From: Solirubrobacteraceae bacterium
GTDB taxonomy: Bacteria; Actinomycetota; Thermoleophilia; Solirubrobacterales; Solirubrobacteraceae
DNA: 27,840 bases
Direction of reading: 5' to 3'
Assembly (NCBI GenBank): GCA_024710825.1
Contig: JANJUA010000293.1
Location: 1 to 27,840, forward strand
The notes below the pieces were generated by a model. The model made no database searches and was not told the origin of the DNA. It worked only from the letters and a program-made list of their open reading frames with translations. The position numbers and the translations under genes were made by a program. Shown piece after piece: positions 22,879-27,840 of the stretch. The stretch's first letter is position 1; each line of letters begins with the position of its first letter.

Positions 22879-23349
22879 TCAGCGCACGACGAACCGCTGC
22901 GAGCGCACGTCCACCGGGCCGCAGTCGCCGCCGTCGGGCGAGTAGGAGTGCTCCAGGCCCAGGTCGACGAAGTACGCGCCGCGCTTGAGGCGCACGTCGT
23001 GGCTGCCGACCTGGCTCGTACCGCCGAACAGGTAGTGGCGGGTGCCGTCGGCGCCCTCCGCCGGCAGGATCGTGCCGAGGCGGTCGTCGCGGATGAAGCG
23101 GACCTGCCACTCCCAGCCCGACGCGGGCTCGCCGGCGCAGCCGCCGAGCGACCAGGTGACCCGCACGGTGCGCGGCTTGTGCTTCTTGCGCGGCTTCTTG
23201 CCGACCTGCGCGGCGGTCACGCAGTCGACGTTGAGGTTCTCCGCCTGCTCGGCGAGGCAGGACTCGTAGGTCGGCGTGTCGGCGGAGGCGGCGGCGGGAA
23301 GCGCCAGCAGCGCCCCGGCCAGGGCGATGGAGAGCGTGGAGCGGATCAT
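22879..23349 (-). CDS. small secreted protein, function unknown
   Basis: A 156-residue product with a clear Sec signal peptide: MIRSTLSIALAGALLALPAA followed by ASA, with cleavage likely after ASA at about residue 23. The mature part has four cysteines (ESC, VDC, GGC, GDC), enough for two disulfides, and a strongly basic run, GKKPRKKHKPRTVR. The rest looks like a beta-rich domain (RTVRVTWSLGG; GWEWQVRFIRDD; HDVRLKRGAYFVDLGLEHSY). I do not recognise a family. The ATG at 23349 is chosen because the signal peptide begins there; the longer frame lacks any such feature. It follows a methyltransferase gene by 59 nt and ends before a terminator-like hairpin. Confidence 0.7.
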   Translation of the reverse strand: MIRSTLSIALAGALLALPAAASADTPTYESCLAEQAENLNVDCVTAAQVGKKPRKKHKPRTVRVTWSLGGCAGEPASGWEWQVRFIRDDRLGTILPAEGADGTRHYLFGGTSQVGSHDVRLKRGAYFVDLGLEHSYSPDGGDCGPVDVRSQRFVVR

Positions 23350-23408
23350 CTCGCCCGGATCGGTAGCCCGATTGCGCGGCCGGAGCGGCGGCGCGCCGAA
23401 TTGGACGT

Positions 23409-23984
23409 TCATCCGGTGCGGCGAACGGCCTCGACTCGCATCTCCTTGCACACGTTGAAGAGGTGCGTGCGGGCCCATTCGTACGGGATCAGGCGGCGCA
23501 GCACCCGGGGCCAGCGCTCCCACTCCTCGCTCTGGCGGTAGGTGATCCGCTCGATCGCGAACCGCTCGCCGAAGCCGGGGTTGCGCTCGAAGAAGCGCTC
23601 GGTCAGGAACACGTGGTGGCCGGGCGCCATGCCGTCCGCGCTGTTGGCGTACGGGACGATCGCCACGAAGCGCCCGCCCGGGCGCAGCACGCGATGCGAC
23701 TGCTCGAAGACGTGGTCGAGCAGCGAGTGCTCGAGGAAGTGGCGCGAGCGCACCTCGACCGCGCTGCCGTCGGGGAACGGGTAGGCGTCGGCGTTGAGGT
23801 CGAGCAGGACGTCCGGGCCGCCCTCGACGCTCGGGAGCTGCCCCTGCAGTCCGCCCACCCCGCGCAGGTCGTCGAGGCCGACGTAGCCCGCGGGCTTGAC
23901 GTAGCCGCAGCCGAGGTCGAGCCGCAGCTCGGGATGCGCGGCGAGGATCTCGTCGATGGAGGACCAGCGGTCGGCCAGGATCAC
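23409..23984 (-). CDS. class I SAM-dependent methyltransferase-like protein
   Basis: A 191-residue protein with motif I LRLDLGCGYVKPAGYVGLDD, an acidic loop after the second strand, DVLLDLNADAYPFPDGSAVE, and the post-I element SRHFLEHSLLDHVFEQSHRV then LRPGGRFVAIVPY. This is the pattern of small Methyltransf_11-type proteins, such as those acting on lipids, quinones or sugars; the substrate is not predictable. The start is taken as the GTG at 23984 (GTG ATC CTG GCC). No Shine-Dalgarno is visible, but TAGGCT lies 10 nt upstream, consistent with a near-leaderless transcript. It is downstream of the mutarotase-like gene by 37 nt, same strand. Confidence 0.8.
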   Translation of the reverse strand: MILADRWSSIDEILAAHPELRLDLGCGYVKPAGYVGLDDLRGVGGLQGQLPSVEGGPDVLLDLNADAYPFPDGSAVEVRSRHFLEHSLLDHVFEQSHRVLRPGGRFVAIVPYANSADGMAPGHHVFLTERFFERNPGFGERFAIERITYRQSEEWERWPRVLRRLIPYEWARTHLFNVCKEMRVEAVRRTG

Positions 23985-23994
23985 GGCCGCCAGA

Positions 23995-24000
23995 AGCCTA
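23995..24000 (-). promoter_or_regulatory. candidate -10 box (TAGGCT) of the methyltransferase gene
   Basis: TAGGCT (TAnnnT pattern) on the minus strand ends 10 nt before the GTG start, the same spacing as TACCCT before rpsL. It would give a transcript start about 3 nt before the start codon. Confidence 0.35.
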
Positions 24001-24021
24001 CGAGGGGCGGCGGTCGGGGGC

Positions 24022-24822
24022 TCAGGCGACCGCGATGCGGAAGCGCAGCTCGGCCGGCGAGCGCTCGAGCCCCTCGCCGCTGACGAGGGCGTTCGTCGGG
24101 GCGGTCATCGGCTCGAAGGCGATCACCGGCTCGCTCGCCGGGGCGAAGACCTGGGCCCAGCGCGCGCCGGTCCCGAACACCACGGTCACCGCGCCGGCCC
24201 GGAACCGCGCCCCCGGCGGCGCCTCGTAGAGGTCGTCGAACGTGCGGTCGCCGAGCGGACCCGCGAACGCCGGAGCCTCCTCGACCTCCCCGGTCGGCAG
24301 CCCGCGGCCGTCGAGCGCGTGCCGGCGCAGCGCCGGGATCTCGACCTCCGTTGCCGCGCGGTCGACCGCGAGGTAGGGGTGCCAGCCGAACGCCACCGGG
24401 ACCCCCTCGCCCTCGACGCGCGTCGTCACCGTCAGGCCGCGCTCGTCCAGCGCGTGGACGACCACGACGCGGTGCGGCGGGGCGAACGCCGCCTCGTCCC
24501 AGTCCAGCGCGCCGCGCACGCGCGCGGCGGACGCCTCCTCGACCCGCCACGGCCCGCGCGCCACGGGCAGCCCGTGGATCGGCAGGCCGTTCTCGTCGCG
24601 GCGCGCGCCGCGCGCGTCGACGAGCGGGCAGCGCTCGTCCGAGAGCCGGTTGGCGAACGGGTACAGCAGCGGCACCCCGAACGTCGAGCCGTGCTCGCGG
24701 TAGGCGTCGAGCCCGCCGCGAACGCCGAGCAGCTCGACGCCGTCGTGGCGCAGCGAGGCGACCACCATCCCCGCCTCCGGGGCGACGTCGGCCTCCAGCC
24801 TCCCGGCGCGCAGCGAGATCAC
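24022..24822 (-). CDS. aldose 1-epimerase / galactose mutarotase-like protein
   Basis: A 266-residue beta-sandwich enzyme of the galactose mutarotase-like superfamily, which interconverts alpha and beta anomers of aldoses or sugar phosphates. Visible features are VASLRHDGVELLGV, LLYPFANRLSD, the first catalytic histidine in GLPIHGLPV (H83), the second in AFGWHPYLAV (H148) and the C-terminal catalytic glutamate in VIAFEPMTAPTNAL (E237). All three key residues are present. The start is uncertain: GTG 24822 (VISLRAGRLEADVAPEAG) fits the family start, GTG 24858 is the other in-frame option, and neither has a clear Shine-Dalgarno. It heads a minus-strand series with the methyltransferase and secreted protein, and is divergent from the NHL protein. 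Confidence 0.85.
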   Translation of the reverse strand: MISLRAGRLEADVAPEAGMVVASLRHDGVELLGVRGGLDAYREHGSTFGVPLLYPFANRLSDERCPLVDARGARRDENGLPIHGLPVARGPWRVEEASAARVRGALDWDEAAFAPPHRVVVVHALDERGLTVTTRVEGEGVPVAFGWHPYLAVDRAATEVEIPALRRHALDGRGLPTGEVEEAPAFAGPLGDRTFDDLYEAPPGARFRAGAVTVVFGTGARWAQVFAPASEPVIAFEPMTAPTNALVSGEGLERSPAELRFRIAVA

Positions 24823-24893
24823 CCCACCATCATGCCCAGCGCCCGGCGCCGGCGCCACCGGCGCACGCCCTGGCCGGCGGTTGCGGCCGCCGT

Positions 24894-24899
24894 TAGAGT
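24894..24899 (+). promoter_or_regulatory. candidate -10 box (TAGAGT) of a leaderless NHL-metzincin transcript
   Basis: TAGAGT lies 6 nt before the ATG at 24906, placing the transcript start at or next to the A of the ATG. No Shine-Dalgarno is present. No good -35 box is seen. Confidence 0.4.
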
Positions 24900-24905
24900 G
24901 CCGCC

Positions 24906-27840
24906 ATGAGGCGGCTCGGGCAGGGAGCGCTGGTCGCTGTGGTCCTGGCGTTCGCGCCCGGGATCGCCGTCGCGCCCGCGAGCGCCCAGAGCCTGATCGC
25001 GGAGTTCGGCGACGAGAGCGCGGGCGAGGGCGACATCGGGCAGTTCCCCGGCGACGTGGCCACCGACGCCGACGGCAACGTCTGGGTCTCGGACCCGGCG
25101 AACGCGCGGCTGGTGAAGTTCGACTACAACGGCTCGTTCGTCGCCTCCGTGCGCGCGCCGCAGCTGCGGCAGCCGCGCGGGCTCGGCGCCGACGGCGACA
25201 GCGTCTACGTGGCCGAGGGCTCGACCGGCAGCGTCATCCGCTTCGACCTCGGCGGCCGGGTGATCGAGCAGCTCGGGGTGCGCGCGCCGATCGACCTCAA
25301 CAACCCGCAGGACGTCGCGGTCTCGCCCGCGGGCGTGGTGCACGTCTCGGACGCCGGGACCGGGCAGATCGTCCGCTTCCGGCCCGACGGGGGCGTCCAG
25401 CGGTCGCTCGACGTCGATGCGGTCAAGCTCGGCTTCGACGCCGAGGGCCGGCTGTACTCCGACAACGGCGCCGTCGTGCGCCGTCACACCGCCGCCGGGT
25501 CGGTGGAGCGGTCGTTCTCCGCCGGGCTCGTCGGCAGCGTCTCCGGCTTCGCCGTCACGCCCGACGGCCTGCTCCACGTCGCCGACGGATCCGGCACGCT
25601 GCGGCTGTTCGATCCGGACGGCCGGGCGGTCGGCGCGCTGCTGGCGCCCGGGAACGGGCCGGGCGAGCTCACCGCGCCCAACGGCGTCGCCGCGGACTGC
25701 CGCGGCAACGTCTACGTCGTCGACACGCGCAACCTGCGCCGCGAGGACGGCTCCTTCGACGGCATCGAGAACCAGGGCAAGGTCGTCAAGCTCGGCGACC
25801 CGGCCGCGCCTCCGCCGCCGTGCGGGCCGCCGCGGGCGCTCCCGGCCTCCGGCTTCGCCGCACGGGCGCTCGACATCGAGATCACGCAGGGCGTGCAGCT
25901 CGACGGCCCCGGCTCCCCCGAGCCGCGGACGCAGGTCTACGGGGAGCGGCGCCCCGAGGTGGGGCTCGCCGAGGGCAAGCGCACCGTCGTGCGCTTCTAC
26001 GCCGGCCTGAGCAGCGGCCCGTCGGGCGGGCTGGCGAACGTGCCCGCGATCCTCCAGGGCAGCAAGCGCGTCGGCGGGCGCACGATCGGGCTGGGCACGC
26101 TCTCGCCGGACGCGTCGCCCGCCGTGCTGCGGCCCGGGCTCGAAGCGATCGGGACCGCCCAGCGCACCGATCCCGCCGGCGCGTACACGTTCACGCTGCC
26201 GCCGGAGTGGACGGAGGGCACGGTCGACCTGACCGCCCGCGTGAACCCGGCGGGGATCGGCTGCGCGGACCGGGCGTGCCGCGACCAGAGCGAGCTACGG
26301 CTCGTGGGCATCCCGTTTCAGAGGACGTTCCGCCTCGACGTGCTGCCGCTGGCGCTGACCATCAACGGCGCCCGGCCGCCGCTCGATCCGGCCGACGCGT
26401 TCGCCGACGCGCGCAACCTCAGCCCCATCCCGATCGACGTCCGCCCGTACGGGGCGATCGTCGAGATCGGCGATCTGACGTCGGCCTCGACCCGGGTCGT
26501 GACCGAGTGCTTCCTCGACATCGACTTCGACCCGTTCTGCGACGAGGCGGTCGTCGCGCTGAACCGCTCGGATCGCGAGGCGCTGGTGGCCGCGCGGATC
26601 GCGGCCTGGGCGGCGAACGCCGGGCTGCCGCCCACCGTCCTGCCGTTCGGGCTCATCGACCGCGGCGGGCGCGGCTCGCCGATCGACGGGGCCGGCTACG
26701 GCGACATCGGCGACGTCATCGGCGTCCAGCGCGGCGACGTCGGGCGCGCGGGGGTCACCGCGCACGGGGAGGTGACGCGCCCGCGGTCGATCATCGCCCA
26801 CGAGCTGTTCCACGCCGTGGGGCTGCCGCACGCCGGGACGGACGCCGAGTGCTATCCGGACGCCGACCAGCGCGGCGAGGACTGGCCGGCGGACCAGCGC
26901 GGCCACACGCAGGCGCTCGGCCTCGACAGCCGGCCCGCGTCCGGCGGCGGGCGCGGGCCCTACCGCATCCTCGCCCCGGGGCTGCCCAACGGGCCGGCGC
27001 AGTGGTTCGACCTGATGTCCTACTGCGCCAACTCGGCGGACACCGACACGAGCGCGAGCGCTAGCGACGCCTGGCTGTCGGGGCGCAACTGGGACCGGAT
27101 CCTCGGCTTCCGACGGCCGGCCGCGCGGAGCGCGGCCCCGCGTCAGGGCGACGGCGCCCGGACGGTGCGCGTCGATGCGGCGGTGCTGTCCGACGGGCGG
27201 ATCGCCATCGTGCAGGTCGAGCCGGGCTCGCCGCCGCGCGGCGCCGAGCCCTCCGGGACCTACACCGTCGAGAGCCGTGGAGCCGACGGCGACGTCATCG
27301 CCAGCGCCCCGCTGCGCGCGCAGACGATCGAGGTCGTCCGCGGCGCCCCGGCGACGATCCTCGACGGCGGCGTGCCCGCGGCCGGCGCCGCCTCGATCAC
27401 GCTCTCGCGCGACGGCGTCCCGGTCACCTCCCGCAGCCGGTCGGCGCACCCGCCGAAGGTCGCCGTGCTGGCGCCGCGGCGCGGCAGCCGCCCCCGCGGC
27501 GAGGCCGTCGAGATCCGCTGGCGCGCCCGCGACCCCGACGGCGACGCCCTCACCGCGAGCGTCGACCTGTCGCTCGACGGCGGCCGCACCTGGCGGCCGC
27601 TGACGACGCACGTCGCGGGCTCGCGGGTGCGGGTCCCGGCGGCGCTGCTCCCGGCCTCGCGGCGGGCGCGCGTCCGGGTGCGCGTCAACGACGGCTTCGA
27701 CGAGGCGAGCGCCACGTCGGGCGTGTTCCGCAGCCCGGGGGCGCGGCCGCTCGTGCGCATCCTCGACCCGGTCGCGGGCCGCCCGGTGGCGGCCGACGCC
27801 CGGCTGCTGCTGCGCGGCGAGGCCGTCGAGATCCGCTGGC
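24906..27840 (+). CDS. secreted NHL-propeller / metzincin-type metalloprotease, 3' end missing
   Basis: At least 978 residues; the frame is open at the right edge. Residues 1-28 are a signal peptide (RLGQGALVAVVLAFAPGIAV then APASAQS). Residues about 30-300 hold NHL-type beta-propeller repeats (GDVATDADGNVWVSDPANAR; PQDVAVSPAGVVHVSDAGTG; GVAADCRGNVYVVDTRN). A domain with LDIEITQGVQL and LAEGKRTVVRFYAG follows, a pattern I associate with secreted metalloproteases. The zinc site is HELFHAVGLPH (H632, E633, H636, H642), and the Met-turn is DLMSYC (M704). Ig/PKD-like repeats come after (DPDGDALTASVDLSLDGGRT; RARVRVRVNDGFDEASA). So it is a probable extracellular zinc protease with a propeller for substrate or surface binding. 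The substrate is unknown. Confidence 0.88.
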   Translation, partial: MRRLGQGALVAVVLAFAPGIAVAPASAQSLIAEFGDESAGEGDIGQFPGDVATDADGNVWVSDPANARLVKFDYNGSFVASVRAPQLRQPRGLGADGDSVYVAEGSTGSVIRFDLGGRVIEQLGVRAPIDLNNPQDVAVSPAGVVHVSDAGTGQIVRFRPDGGVQRSLDVDAVKLGFDAEGRLYSDNGAVVRRHTAAGSVERSFSAGLVGSVSGFAVTPDGLLHVADGSGTLRLFDPDGRAVGALLAPGNGPGELTAPNGVAADCRGNVYVVDTRNLRREDGSFDGIENQGKVVKLGDPAAPPPPCGPPRALPASGFAARALDIEITQGVQLDGPGSPEPRTQVYGERRPEVGLAEGKRTVVRFYAGLSSGPSGGLANVPAILQGSKRVGGRTIGLGTLSPDASPAVLRPGLEAIGTAQRTDPAGAYTFTLPPEWTEGTVDLTARVNPAGIGCADRACRDQSELRLVGIPFQRTFRLDVLPLALTINGARPPLDPADAFADARNLSPIPIDVRPYGAIVEIGDLTSASTRVVTECFLDIDFDPFCDEAVVALNRSDREALVAARIAAWAANAGLPPTVLPFGLIDRGGRGSPIDGAGYGDIGDVIGVQRGDVGRAGVTAHGEVTRPRSIIAHELFHAVGLPHAGTDAECYPDADQRGEDWPADQRGHTQALGLDSRPASGGGRGPYRILAPGLPNGPAQWFDLMSYCANSADTDTSASASDAWLSGRNWDRILGFRRPAARSAAPRQGDGARTVRVDAAVLSDGRIAIVQVEPGSPPRGAEPSGTYTVESRGADGDVIASAPLRAQTIEVVRGAPATILDGGVPAAGAASITLSRDGVPVTSRSRSAHPPKVAVLAPRRGSRPRGEAVEIRWRARDPDGDALTASVDLSLDGGRTWRPLTTHVAGSRVRVPAALLPASRRARVRVRVNDGFDEASATSGVFRSPGARPLVRILDPVAGRPVAADARLLLRGEAVEIRW
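27495..27522 (+). repeat. first copy of a 28-nt exact direct repeat in the metzincin gene
   Basis: The 28 nt encoding RGEAVEIRW recur exactly at 27813-27840, 318 nt (106 codons, in frame) later. The flanking bases differ on the left side. Confidence 0.75.
27813..27840 (+). repeat. second copy of the 28-nt direct repeat, at the window end
   Basis: Identical to 27495-27522 up to the last base of the window, so the true repeat may be longer. It could be a repeated Ig-like domain or an assembly breakpoint. Confidence 0.7.

Overview
The window is a strongly GC-rich chromosomal segment whose codon third positions are almost saturated with G/C. It carries the core transcription and translation locus of an actinobacterium. 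RpoB, RpoC, EF-Tu and the ribosomal proteins read as actinobacterial. The accessory genes (an NHL-propeller metzincin, a DUF192 protein, an SseB-like protein) and the leaderless-looking TAnnnT promoters would fit a deep lineage such as Thermoleophilia/Solirubrobacterales. That placement is inference from remembered family patterns, not a computed phylogeny.

Layout. Positions 1-9179 (minus strand, read right to left) are rpsL-rpsG, a gap holding one opposite-strand membrane-protein gene, then fusA-tuf-rpsJ-rplC-rplD-rplW-rplB-rpsS-rplV-rpsC, with rpsC cut by the left edge. Positions 9231-14899 are a mixed-strand accessory block between rpoC and rpsL: an SseB-like protein, alanine dehydrogenase, a divergent Lrp/AsnC regulator, a class III aminotransferase with its own promoter, a DMT-type membrane protein, and a HAD phosphatase-like gene followed by a DUF192 gene. 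Positions 14994-22633 (minus) are rpoC and rpoB, with a promoter and structured leader upstream of rpoB. Positions 22879-24822 (minus) are a small secreted protein, a SAM methyltransferase and a galactose-mutarotase-like protein. From 24906 to the right edge (plus) runs a large secreted NHL-propeller/metzincin metalloprotease, cut by the edge.

How the genes work together. rpoBC and the str/S10 genes form the expression machinery. Hairpins at 8260-8279, 7650-7674 and 4195-4232 suggest the str and S10 parts are punctuated rather than one uniform transcript. In the accessory block, the aminotransferase would convert pyruvate to alanine using an amino donor, and alanine dehydrogenase would return alanine to pyruvate plus ammonium, with the Lrp-type protein as the likely local regulator.

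No mobile elements, CRISPR arrays, tRNA or rRNA genes were seen. There is no clear new defence or biosynthetic system. The observations most worth a second look are an asparagine at the RpoB position equivalent to E. coli S531, the membrane-protein gene embedded antisense between rpsG and fusA with a terminator-like fusA leader, the base-paired Shine-Dalgarno of rpsJ, and the NHL-metzincin protein.
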